DNA of 60,604 nt from Neotamlana sedimentorum (lineage in GTDB: Bacteria; Bacteroidota; Bacteroidia; Flavobacteriales; Flavobacteriaceae): contig NZ_JTDW01000016.1 of NCBI RefSeq assembly GCF_000943565.1, forward strand, positions 1-60,604, written 5' to 3'. Positions within the stretch are counted from its first letter, which is position 1. The number at the start of each line of letters is the position of its first letter. Below, one piece after another: positions 1 to 6,943 of the stretch. A program made the translations under genes and the position numbers. The notes under the pieces were generated by a model. It searched no databases. It was not told where the DNA came from and was given only the letters and a program-made list of their open reading frames with translations.

Positions 1-401
1 CTATCTGCCAATTGCTCTAAAACTTTCACTGCGCGTAAACCATCTGTTTTATCTACAAAAATATGGTCATGAAAATAACCAGCAACCACATTACAGCTTA
101 TATTATGTTGTGCTAATTCTACCGAAAATTTAGCAGTTAAACCAACAGCTTCAAGCGCAGAATGAACCTGCAAAGTAATCCAAGAAGCTACAAAATGGTA
201 TTTCAACTTTAAAGCATCTGCTTTACTTTTTTCTAGCACAATGGTAATACCTTCAGTTTCTTTAAATTCAAAAAGTGTATCTTCCCTTTTAATATTATCA
301 ATATTAGGTAAGCTTACAAAAACATACTCGCCGTTATTTAATCTAGGCTTCATATGTTTTATAAGTTCTTCTAAGTTTTTTTCACCTTTCATATTCATCA
401 T
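1..401 (-). CDS. ACT domain-containing protein, cut by the window edge
   Basis: The reading frame is open from 401 to the window edge, about 133 codons, so only the last few residues can be missing. The product is a small cytosolic protein of the ACT-like family found singly in many bacteria. Visible hallmarks are the N-terminal stretch NGEYVFVSLPN, the middle segment ending HFVASWITLQVHSALEAVGL, and a C-terminal HDHIFV strand. Ligand and role are unknown; ACT domains usually bind small molecules such as amino acids. The ATG at 401 overlaps the stop of the upstream thiamine diphosphokinase gene (ATGA), which implies translational coupling. Two further in-frame ATGs at 398 and 392 are also possible starts. 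Confidence 0.8.
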   Translation of the reverse strand, partial: MMNMKGEKNLEELIKHMKPRLNNGEYVFVSLPNIDNIKREDTLFEFKETEGITIVLEKSKADALKLKYHFVASWITLQVHSALEAVGLTAKFSVELAQHNISCNVVAGYFHDHIFVDKTDGLRAVKVLEQLAD

Positions 402-1000
402 CTATCATTAATAAAAACAAACAAATGTCCGCTTTCGTGCATAATTTCAACCGAATCTTCAATGGCTATATTGCGCGTTCCTATGCGCTTTCCAAAAATT
501 AAAGACTCATTATTTAAAGGATACATTAAGCCTTTTGTGGTAACACCATCAACCTCAAAAACAGGAACTAAAGACACTATTTTATTTTTGCAGTTGTTAA
601 TTTTTTTATACTTATCGGCTAAAAAATAGTAACCGTAATTATCAAAAAACATCAAATTAAAATCATTATTCCATTGTACAGCTGTACTTAAATTTCCAAG
701 AAAATGATCTTGTTCTTGTCCGCTAGCGCCATAAACATCAATATGAGTAAAGCCTCTTTCTTTTAAAATTTTTAAAACCTTATCAAAATCTGTAAAATCT
801 TGATCTGGAGTATGTATTACTTCAATATCTTGAGGCAAATTATTTAACGAATCGAAATCGCCACTAATAAAATGTGGTGTAATTTTATGCGCTAATAAAT
901 GTTTATAACCGCCATCGGTGGCACAAACCACATCATATTCACTTAAATCTGGAAAGGTTTTAGGCGGTTCGCCATTAATTAATAAAAAGGCCTTTTTCAC
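398..1000 (-). CDS. thiN: Thiamine diphosphokinase
   Basis: 200 residues, the usual length for a bacterial thiamine pyrophosphokinase. It should transfer pyrophosphate from ATP to thiamine to make the cofactor TPP in the cytosol. Family signatures seen are CATDGGYKHL near the N-terminus, the metal-binding GDFDSL, the TDFDKVL acidic motif, and YGASGQEQDHFLGNL, which matches the G-x-GGRxDH-xxN region although the GGR is altered to SGQ. No TPP riboswitch-like leader was seen. It is coupled to the downstream ACT gene by an ATGA overlap and separated from the upstream ferredoxin gene by a terminator-like hairpin. The family call is firm; the altered GGR motif is the only oddity. Confidence 0.88.
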   Translation of the reverse strand: MKKAFLLINGEPPKTFPDLSEYDVVCATDGGYKHLLAHKITPHFISGDFDSLNNLPQDIEVIHTPDQDFTDFDKVLKILKERGFTHIDVYGASGQEQDHFLGNLSTAVQWNNDFNLMFFDNYGYYFLADKYKKINNCKNKIVSLVPVFEVDGVTTKGLMYPLNNESLIFGKRIGTRNIAIEDSVEIMHESGHLFVFINDR

Positions 1001-1036
1001 TTGTATTTTAATTATTTAAAGGAGCAATTTAAGAAC

Positions 1037-1072
1037 AAAAAAAATCGTGAGGTTAAAAACTCAGGATTTTTT
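1037..1072 (-). terminator. Terminator after the ferredoxin gene
   Basis: An A-tract at 1037-1044 followed by ATC pairs with GATTTTTT at 1065-1072, around an imperfect GTGAG/CTCAG stem. On the minus strand it ends in a T-run, just downstream of the ferredoxin stop at 1098 and before the thiN start at 1000. Confidence 0.55.
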
Positions 1073-1097
1073 ATAATTGTATAATAATATTTAAAAA

Positions 1098-1451
1098 TTA
1101 TCCTTCTGGATGCATGAAGCGTTGTTTTGCTAATAATTCCTCCTCAGTTTCTTCAACGTCTTCATTCGGCACACAACAATCTACAGGGCAAACTGCAGCA
1201 CATTGTGGCTCGTCGTGAAATCCTTTACATTCTGTACATTTATCTGGAACAATGTAATATAAATCATCACTTATAGGTTCTTGCGGCTCATCTGCGTCCA
1301 CCTCTTTTCCGTTAGGTAAAACAACAGAACCTTCTAAACTTGTTCCATCTTTATAGCGCCAGTCGTCGGCACCCTCATATATTGCTGTATTTGGGCACTC
1401 TGGTTCGCAAGCACCGCAATTTATACATTCGTCTGTTATTATAATTGCCAT
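1098..1451 (-). CDS. 4Fe-4S dicluster ferredoxin
   Basis: 117 residues. Two cluster-binding motifs are visible: Cys9-xx-Cys12-xx-Cys15-xxx-Cys19-Pro at the N-terminus, and CTEC with an eight-residue insertion before [10 protein letters not shown] in the second half. This is the long-insert 2[4Fe-4S] type (YfhL/Alvin-like) common in Bacteroidota. A soluble electron carrier; the redox partner is not evident from the sequence. It is transcribed divergently from the acyl-CoA reductase gene, 95 bp away, an arrangement I recall from other flavobacterial genomes. The C-terminal tail is acidic and probably disordered. Confidence 0.93.
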   Translation of the reverse strand: MAIIITDECINCGACEPECPNTAIYEGADDWRYKDGTSLEGSVVLPNGKEVDADEPQEPISDDLYYIVPDKCTECKGFHDEPQCAAVCPVDCCVPNEDVEETEEELLAKQRFMHPEG

Positions 1452-1495
1452 AGTAATTTTTGTTTTTAAAATTCAAGAACTCATTATAGTTTCCT

Positions 1496-1503
1496 TAAAT
1501 TTG
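1496..1503 (+). promoter_or_regulatory. Probable -7 promoter element, TAAATTTG
   Basis: Perfect match to the Bacteroidota consensus TAnnTTTG, 43 bp before the acyl-CoA reductase ATG at 1547. No convincing -33 TTTG was seen at the usual distance. Confidence 0.5.
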
Positions 1504-1546
1504 CAGTTGCAAAAATAAAGCCAAAACCATTCATAACCAAATTAGA

Positions 1547-2608
1547 ATGCAATTAGAACAGAGAATTAATGCTTTTGTGAATTTAGGGTTGTTTTTAAAA
1601 CAATTTTCAAACGAAACAATAAAAAAGGAAAATAATATTAAAAATAACGATTTATTTTTCGATGGCTTTAAACACCAATTAAAACTTGCCCAAGAACATA
1701 ATGGTTGGTTTACAACAGAAAACTTAATTTTTTCTATAAATAATTGGGCAAATGCACTTACTACAACAAACTTAAAAACATGGTTAAAACCGTATAAATT
1801 AGGCAACATTCCACCAAAAACTGTTGCTATAATTATGGCAGGAAATATTCCTTTAGTTGGGTTTCACGACTTTTTAAGTGTTTTAATTACTGGACATAAT
1901 GTTTTAGTAAAACAATCGAGTAACGATAAACAACTACTACCCTATTTAGCTAAATATTTAGAATATGCCGAACCTAGTTTTAAGGGCAAAATACAATTTA
2001 CAGAAGAAAAATTAGAAAATTTTGATGCTGTAATTGCTACAGGAAGCAATAATACGGCTCGTTACTTTGAATATTATTTTAAAAATAAACCATCTATAAT
2101 TAGAAAAAACAGGAACTCGGTTGCTGTTTTAACTGGTAACGAAACTATTGACGATTTAAAAAATTTAGCTGAAGATATTTTTAGATATTATGGCCTAGGG
2201 TGTCGTAATGTATCGAAAATGTATGTGCCCAAAGGCTATAATTTTAACGTCTTTTTTGAGGGTATTTACCATTGGCACAACATTATTGAACATGCTAAAT
2301 ATGCGAATAATTACGACTATAATAAAGCAGTGTATTTAATGAGCGAATTTGACATGCTGGAAAACGGATTTTTTATGATAAAAGAAGATGAAAGTTATGC
2401 ATCACCAATTGCTACGTTGTTTTATGAATATTACGAAAACGTTGGAGTTTTAAAAGAAAAGCTAAATTCTGAAAAAGAGCAAATTCAGTGCATTGTTGCG
2501 CGCAATTTTAGTAATGATGAAATTGCCTTCGGGCATACTCAAATGCCTAATCTAAACGATTATGCGGATAGTATCGATTCTGTTGAATTTTTATTAGCAA
2601 TTCCGTAA
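1547..2608 (+). CDS. Acyl-CoA reductase, LuxC-like
   Basis: 353 residues, resembling the LuxC acyl-CoA reductase family of the aldehyde dehydrogenase superfamily. Family features seen are the nucleotide-binding region IPPKTVAIIMAGNIPLVGFHDF (around residues 88-109), the GSNNTARYFEYYF stretch, and the likely catalytic Cys219 in YGLGCRNVSKMYVP. The expected reaction is NADPH-dependent reduction of an acyl-CoA to the aldehyde. No luciferase genes are near, so bioluminescence is not implied. It is followed by serC and serA on the same strand, a gene order I recall as frequent in Flavobacteriaceae. The physiological substrate is unknown. Confidence 0.85.
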   Translation: MQLEQRINAFVNLGLFLKQFSNETIKKENNIKNNDLFFDGFKHQLKLAQEHNGWFTTENLIFSINNWANALTTTNLKTWLKPYKLGNIPPKTVAIIMAGNIPLVGFHDFLSVLITGHNVLVKQSSNDKQLLPYLAKYLEYAEPSFKGKIQFTEEKLENFDAVIATGSNNTARYFEYYFKNKPSIIRKNRNSVAVLTGNETIDDLKNLAEDIFRYYGLGCRNVSKMYVPKGYNFNVFFEGIYHWHNIIEHAKYANNYDYNKAVYLMSEFDMLENGFFMIKEDESYASPIATLFYEYYENVGVLKEKLNSEKEQIQCIVARNFSNDEIAFGHTQMPNLNDYADSIDSVEFLLAIP

Positions 2609-2789
2609 AAAAATTATTGAATTTTTAACATAAAATACTCAATTTATCACCAACTTTACACCTTAATTTTTTTCACAAAAATGAAATCTTATTATAGCTA
2701 AAATTACTTACTTTAAATTAAGTTTTAAAGCAGTAATTTCTTTATTTAAGATGGCATCTGAAATAAGAAATAAGACAAAAACCAAACAG

Positions 2790-3854
2790 ATGAAAAAACA
2801 CAATTTTAGCGCAGGACCATGTATTTTACCTCAAGAAGTTTTACAAAAAGCATCGCAAGCTGTATTAGACTTAGATAATAGCGGATTATCTTTAATTGAA
2901 ATTTCACATAGAAGCAAAGCGTTTGTAGACATTATGGAAAACGCTAGAGCACTAGCCTTAGAACTTTTAGGACTAGAAGGCAAAGGTTACAAGGCTTTAT
3001 TTTTACAAGGTGGTGCAAGCACACAATTTTTAATGGTAGCTTTAAACTTATTAGAAAAAAGAGCTGGATATTTAAATTCTGGTACTTGGGCAGCAAAAGC
3101 TATTAAGGAAGCTCAAATTTATGACGATATTTATGAGGTAGCATCGTCAAAAGATGCTAATTATAATTACATTCCAAAAGGCTACGAAATTCCTGAAGAT
3201 TACGATTATTTTCACTGTACCTCTAACAATACTATTTTTGGTACTCAAATGAAAGAATTCCCAAACTCGCCAATACCAATGGTGTGCGATATGAGTAGTG
3301 ATATTTTTTCTCGTTCTTTAAATTTTTCGAAATTCGATATTATTTACGCAGGAGCGCAAAAAAACATGGGACCAGCAGGCACAACGCTTGTTGTAGTTAA
3401 AGAAGATGTTTTAGGTAAAGTATCTCGAAAAATCCCTTCTATGATGGATTATAAAACCCATATAGATAAAGGCAGTATGTTTAATACTCCTCCTGTTTTT
3501 GCTGTTTACACTTCAATGCTAACCTTAGAATGGTTAAAAGGTTTAGGAGGCATAGCTGCTATAGAAAAAGAAAATGAAAAGAAAGCACGTTTAATGTATT
3601 CTGAAATTGATTTAAACCCTTTATTTAAAGGATTTGCATCTAAAGCAGATCGCTCGAACATGAATGCTACCTTTACACTTGAAAACGAAAACCTTAAAGA
3701 AACCTTTGAAACCATGTTAAAAGAAGCTGGTATTAATGGACTTAACGGACACAGAAGTGTAGGTGGTTATAGAGCTTCAATGTATAACGCATTACCTTTA
3801 GATAGCGTAAAAGTTGTAGTTGAAGTTATGAGCGAATTAGAACGTAAAGCATAA
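2790..3854 (+). CDS. serC: Phosphoserine aminotransferase
   Basis: 354 residues from the ATG at 2790. A longer frame opens at 2751, but the extra 13 residues are polar and the conserved N-terminus KKHNFSAGP begins at 2790. PLP-dependent transaminase converting 3-phosphohydroxypyruvate and glutamate to phosphoserine, the second step of serine synthesis. Seen are FSAGPCILPQEVL, ISHRSKAF, FLQGGAS, and the PLP lysine segment YAGAQKNMGPAG. The next gene is serA, 100 bp downstream, so the two steps are probably co-expressed. Confidence 0.96.
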   Translation: MKKHNFSAGPCILPQEVLQKASQAVLDLDNSGLSLIEISHRSKAFVDIMENARALALELLGLEGKGYKALFLQGGASTQFLMVALNLLEKRAGYLNSGTWAAKAIKEAQIYDDIYEVASSKDANYNYIPKGYEIPEDYDYFHCTSNNTIFGTQMKEFPNSPIPMVCDMSSDIFSRSLNFSKFDIIYAGAQKNMGPAGTTLVVVKEDVLGKVSRKIPSMMDYKTHIDKGSMFNTPPVFAVYTSMLTLEWLKGLGGIAAIEKENEKKARLMYSEIDLNPLFKGFASKADRSNMNATFTLENENLKETFETMLKEAGINGLNGHRSVGGYRASMYNALPLDSVKVVVEVMSELERKA

Positions 3855-3869
3855 TTTTATAACGTTTAA

Positions 3870-3935
3870 ATTTCCAAGAAATTGGAAATCTAACCAAACT
3901 AAATAATTATATAAGATTTCCGTTTTCACGGAAAT
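3870..3935 (+). repeat. Two hairpins in the serC-serA gap
   Basis: The first is ATTTCCAA (3870-3877), loop GAAA, TTGGAAAT (3882-3889). The second is ATTTCCG (3916-3922), a 6-nt loop, CGGAAAT (3929-3935). Both share a TTTCC/GGAAA stem. Neither has a clear T-run, so they look more like processing or stability elements than terminators. Confidence 0.4.
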
Positions 3936-3954
3936 GAAAAAATAAAACAAAAAA

Positions 3955-4905
3955 ATGAAAGTATTAGCAAACGACGGTGTTTCACAAAGCGGAATTGACG
4001 CCTTAGAAAAAGCCGGATACGAAGTATCTACCACAACTGTAGCTCAAGAACAATTAATTAATTACATAAACGAAAATGACATTTCTGTGTTATTAGTAAG
4101 AAGTGCAACTACAGTAAGAAAAGATTTAATTGATGCCTGCCCAAACCTAAAAATTATTGGTCGTGGTGGTGTTGGTATGGATAATATTGATGTAGAATAC
4201 GCTCGTGAAAAAGGCTTAAGCGTAATTAATACACCTGCCGCTTCATCGCACTCGGTTGCCGAATTAGTTTTTGGTCACCTTTATGGTTTAGCACGTTTTT
4301 TACATAACGCTAACCGCGAAATGCCTTTAGAAGGCGACAGTAACTTTAAAGGATTAAAAAAAGCTTATGCTAAAGGTACCGAGTTAAAAGGAAAAACATT
4401 AGGTGTTCTAGGATTTGGTCGTATTGGTCAAGCTACGGCAAAAGTAGCCCTAGGTGCTGGAATGAAAGTAGTAGCTTTTGATCCATTTATGGAAGAAGCT
4501 AATTTAGAATTAGAATTTTTCGACGGTCAAAAAGTAAACTTCGAAATTAAAACTATTTCTAAAGAAGATGTATTAAAACAAGCCGACTTTTTAACCTTAC
4601 ACGTGCCAGCTCAAAAAGATTATGTAATTGATGAAGCTGAATTCAATATGATGAAAGATGGTGTTATAATAGCCAATGCAGCTCGTGGTGGTGTTTTAAA
4701 CGAAGTGGCTTTAGTAAAAGCTATTGAAAATGGTAAAGTTGCCAGAGCAGCTTTAGATGTTTTTGAAAAAGAACCTAAACCAGAAATGCAATTATTAATG
4801 AATCCTGCGTTGTCATTAACACCTCATACAGGTGCAGCGACAAACGAAGCGCAAGATAGAATTGGTACAGAATTAGCATCTCAAATTATAAGTATTCTTG
4901 GATAA
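3955..4905 (+). CDS. serA: D-3-phosphoglycerate dehydrogenase, short form
   Basis: 316 residues. NAD-dependent oxidation of 3-phosphoglycerate, the first step of serine synthesis. Seen are the substrate-binding RSATTVRKDLID and IGRGGVGMDNID motifs, the Rossmann GFGRIGQATAK with an Asp at the end of the second strand (VVAFDPF), the catalytic Arg in NAARGGVLNE, a Glu in DVFEKEP, and the catalytic His in SLTPHTGA. It lacks the C-terminal ACT/ASB regulatory domains, so feedback inhibition by serine through an ACT domain is not expected. It follows serC and ends before a strong terminator. Confidence 0.95.
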   Translation: MKVLANDGVSQSGIDALEKAGYEVSTTTVAQEQLINYINENDISVLLVRSATTVRKDLIDACPNLKIIGRGGVGMDNIDVEYAREKGLSVINTPAASSHSVAELVFGHLYGLARFLHNANREMPLEGDSNFKGLKKAYAKGTELKGKTLGVLGFGRIGQATAKVALGAGMKVVAFDPFMEEANLELEFFDGQKVNFEIKTISKEDVLKQADFLTLHVPAQKDYVIDEAEFNMMKDGVIIANAARGGVLNEVALVKAIENGKVARAALDVFEKEPKPEMQLLMNPALSLTPHTGAATNEAQDRIGTELASQIISILG

Positions 4906-4939
4906 GAAACTATAAAATGTGACCTAAACATATAATTTG

Positions 4940-4972
4940 AGTCCTAACTATAAAAGGTTAGGACTTTTTTTG
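4940..4972 (+). terminator. Intrinsic terminator after serA
   Basis: AGTCCTAAC (4940-4948) pairs perfectly with GTTAGGACT (4957-4965) around an 8-nt loop and is followed by a T-run to 4972. Confidence 0.9.
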
Positions 4973-5017
4973 TACATTGAATATCCAATTTTATTAAAAC
5001 AATTAAAATAAATTAAC

Positions 5018-5653
5018 ATGTCTGGAATTTTAGATTTATTAAACAGCGACTTAGGAAAAACCTTGATTAGTGGTGTTGCTGGACAAACTAATCAACCGCA
5101 AGAAAAAACACAAAGTGTATTAACTATGGCTCTACCTGTTTTAATGCAAGCTATGAAACGTAACGCTTCTACACCAGAAGGTGCTGCAGGATTAATGAAT
5201 GCTTTAAGTAGTAAACACGATGGTAGTATTTTAGATAATCTTGGTGGTTTATTTAATAGTGGTGTTGACGATAACGTTTTAAACGATGGAAGTAAAATTT
5301 TAGGACACGTTTTAGGAGGAAAACAACAAGCCGTAACTAACACTTTGGGAGCAAAATCTGGAATGGATGCTGGTTCTGTAGCGCAAATATTAAAAGTTGC
5401 CGCTCCAATTTTAATGGGAGTTTTAGGTAAACAAACGCAACAAAATAACGTTAGTAATGCTGGTGGTATTACCGATTTATTAGGTGGCTTAATTGGTGGA
5501 AATTCTGCAGGACAAGAACAAAGCTTTTTGGAATCTATTCTGGATGCCGATGGAGATGGTAGTGTTGTTGATGATGTTGCTGGTATGGTACTTGGCGGAA
5601 GTAATAAAAAAGGTGGACTTGGAGGTTTATTAGGCGGTCTTTTTGGCAAATAA
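5018..5653 (+). CDS. DUF937 family protein
   Basis: 211 residues, rich in Gly, Leu and Ala, without signal peptide. It matches the DUF937/YidB-like family: an N-terminal GILDLLNSDLGKTLISG helix, a repeat of the LP(I/V)LM(Q/G) helix (PVLMQAM, then PILMGVLG), and a glycine-rich C-terminus with an EF-hand-like DADGDGSVVDDVAG loop. The function is not established. It is flanked by terminators on both sides and so is probably monocistronic. Confidence 0.85.
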   Translation: MSGILDLLNSDLGKTLISGVAGQTNQPQEKTQSVLTMALPVLMQAMKRNASTPEGAAGLMNALSSKHDGSILDNLGGLFNSGVDDNVLNDGSKILGHVLGGKQQAVTNTLGAKSGMDAGSVAQILKVAAPILMGVLGKQTQQNNVSNAGGITDLLGGLIGGNSAGQEQSFLESILDADGDGSVVDDVAGMVLGGSNKKGGLGGLLGGLFGK

Positions 5654-5677
5654 TTTATAACGGAAATAAAATGAATT

Positions 5678-5712
5678 AAAAAAGCGTTAAGCATTTTCCT
5701 TAACGCTTTTTT
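5678..5712 (+). terminator. Intrinsic terminator after the DUF937 gene
   Basis: AAAAGCGTTAA (5680-5690) pairs with TTAACGCTTTT (5700-5710), followed by further Ts. Confidence 0.88.
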
Positions 5713-5776
5713 GGTAAATAACAATAAAACAATTAATTTAAGCTATAACTCTTATCCTTTTAGATTAAAATTTATC

Positions 5777-6217
5777 ATGAGAAATTTAGTTTTATTAATT
5801 ATTCTATGTAGCGCATTTATTTTTAACTGCAACACCCAAAAAAGACCTATTTCTTCTAAAAGCAAACGCTTACAAAACATAAAAGATAACGATACTGTTA
5901 AGATTTCGAGTGATAAAGTAGAATACGAAATAATAATTATCGAACCTGGTTACAACTATTGGTTAGCTAGCACCGCTAGACCAGAAGGCTATTATTCACA
6001 ACAATTTATGGAATCGCGCAATTATCAATATGTTATCGAATGGAATAGCCGCGTATTACAACCAAGCAGGTTTAGTCCAAACTTATACGAATTACAAATT
6101 GATTACCAACCTAATATAGATTATGGTTACGAAGTAAATTATAAGCTTTATAATTATTTTATTTATTTTCAGTTAAAATACAACCAAAGGTTAGGAAGCT
6201 TCACACCTAGAATTTAA
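5777..6217 (+). CDS. DUF6146 family lipoprotein
   Basis: 146 residues from the ATG at 5777. An upstream in-frame start at 5711 lies inside the preceding terminator and would put a polar stretch before the signal peptide, so it is rejected. The N-terminus MRNLVLLIILCSAFIFNC is a type II signal peptide with the lipobox ending at Cys. The mature part has the aromatic-rich block EPGYNYWLASTARPEGYYSQ and EYEIIIIEPG typical of the family. Probably a periplasmic or outer-membrane lipoprotein of unknown function. Confidence 0.8.
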   Translation: MRNLVLLIILCSAFIFNCNTQKRPISSKSKRLQNIKDNDTVKISSDKVEYEIIIIEPGYNYWLASTARPEGYYSQQFMESRNYQYVIEWNSRVLQPSRFSPNLYELQIDYQPNIDYGYEVNYKLYNYFIYFQLKYNQRLGSFTPRI

Positions 6218-6228
6218 AAGCTTTTACT

Positions 6229-6236
6229 TATTTTTG
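6229..6236 (+). promoter_or_regulatory. Probable -7 element, TATTTTTG
   Basis: Fits TAnnTTTG. It overlaps the two upstream TTG codons of the next reading frame, which favours the later TTG at 6252 as start of that gene. Confidence 0.4.
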
Positions 6237-6251
6237 TTGAAAATTAGAAAA

Positions 6252-6554
6252 TTGAAAAAGTTAAAAGAACGCTGGGGCATTACAAGTAATTGGCAAATTG
6301 CTGTTATTTTTATTGTATTTGCCATTACAGGTTCTACTGCGTCCTACATTGGTAAACCCATTTTAAGTTTCTTAAATATTACAACAGAAACGTTAAATCC
6401 TTTTTTTTATTGGGTAATTCGTATACTTTTGCTTTTCGTTGTTTATCAATTCCTGCTTGTATTTTTTGGCTGGATTTTTGGGCAACACAAATTTTTCTGG
6501 AATTTTGAAAAAAAGATGCTTAGAAGACTTGGATTCAAGTTTTTAAAAGAATAG
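6252..6554 (+). CDS. DUF6787 family small membrane protein
   Basis: 100 residues from a TTG at 6252; the frame is open from 6234, but the stretch 6234-6251 overlaps a promoter-like element and no ATG exists near the start. There are two hydrophobic helices (IAVIFIVFAITGSTASYIG and FYWVIRILLLFVVYQFLLVFF) between a KKLKERWGITSNWQ head and a basic, aromatic tail FWNFEKKMLRRLGF. It matches the DUF6787 family of flavobacterial membrane proteins; function unknown. The stop overlaps the GTG start of the next gene by one base. Confidence 0.65.
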   Translation: MKKLKERWGITSNWQIAVIFIVFAITGSTASYIGKPILSFLNITTETLNPFFYWVIRILLLFVVYQFLLVFFGWIFGQHKFFWNFEKKMLRRLGFKFLKE

Positions 6555-6892
6555 TGAATACAATAACAAAACATATCGTTTTTAAAATTTTAACTTTAAC
6601 TATTACGGCGACTTTATTTTTGCCTACTTTAATTAAAGTTAATCATATATTCGAGCATCATGAGCACGAGTATTCATGCTGTACATCAGATGCCTCTGCT
6701 CACGTTCATAACATAGATCATAATTGTGAATTTCAAAAATTTCAATTAAATCATTTTTTTACACTTACAACACAAACATTTGCTACTTTAAAAGTTTTAG
6801 CTTCAAACAAAATAGCCCTTAAAACTTACAACTTCGTAGTAAAACAGCAACACCTATCGTTTTCTTTAAGAGCGCCACCGGCTTACATTTAA
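6554..6892 (+). CDS. Small histidine- and cysteine-rich exported protein
   Basis: 112 residues from a GTG. It has an N-terminal hydrophobic helix (signal peptide or anchor), then the metal-ligand-rich stretch HIFEHHEHEYSCC followed by HVHNIDHNC, and ends SLRAPPAYI. This pattern (His/Cys cluster, CC pair, C-terminal APP) resembles the small HYC_CC_PP-type proteins found beside TonB-dependent receptors in Bacteroidota. It lies 51 bp before a TonB receptor gene. The ligands suggest transition-metal binding in the periplasm; this is inference from composition and context. Confidence 0.65.
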   Translation: MNTITKHIVFKILTLTITATLFLPTLIKVNHIFEHHEHEYSCCTSDASAHVHNIDHNCEFQKFQLNHFFTLTTQTFATLKVLASNKIALKTYNFVVKQQHLSFSLRAPPAYI

Positions 6893-6943
6893 TATTAAAT
6901 AAATTACACTTTAAACCATTTTAGTAATCGTTTATTTTATTAA

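Noticed and set aside
1547-2608. Bioluminescence operon suggested by LuxC similarity
   Set aside because: No luxA, luxB, luxD or luxE in the window; LuxC-like reductases are common in non-luminous Bacteroidota.
5092-5724. Long minus-strand frame opposite the DUF937 gene
   Set aside because: Antisense to a clear gene, low-complexity Pro/Ser-rich product without family features.
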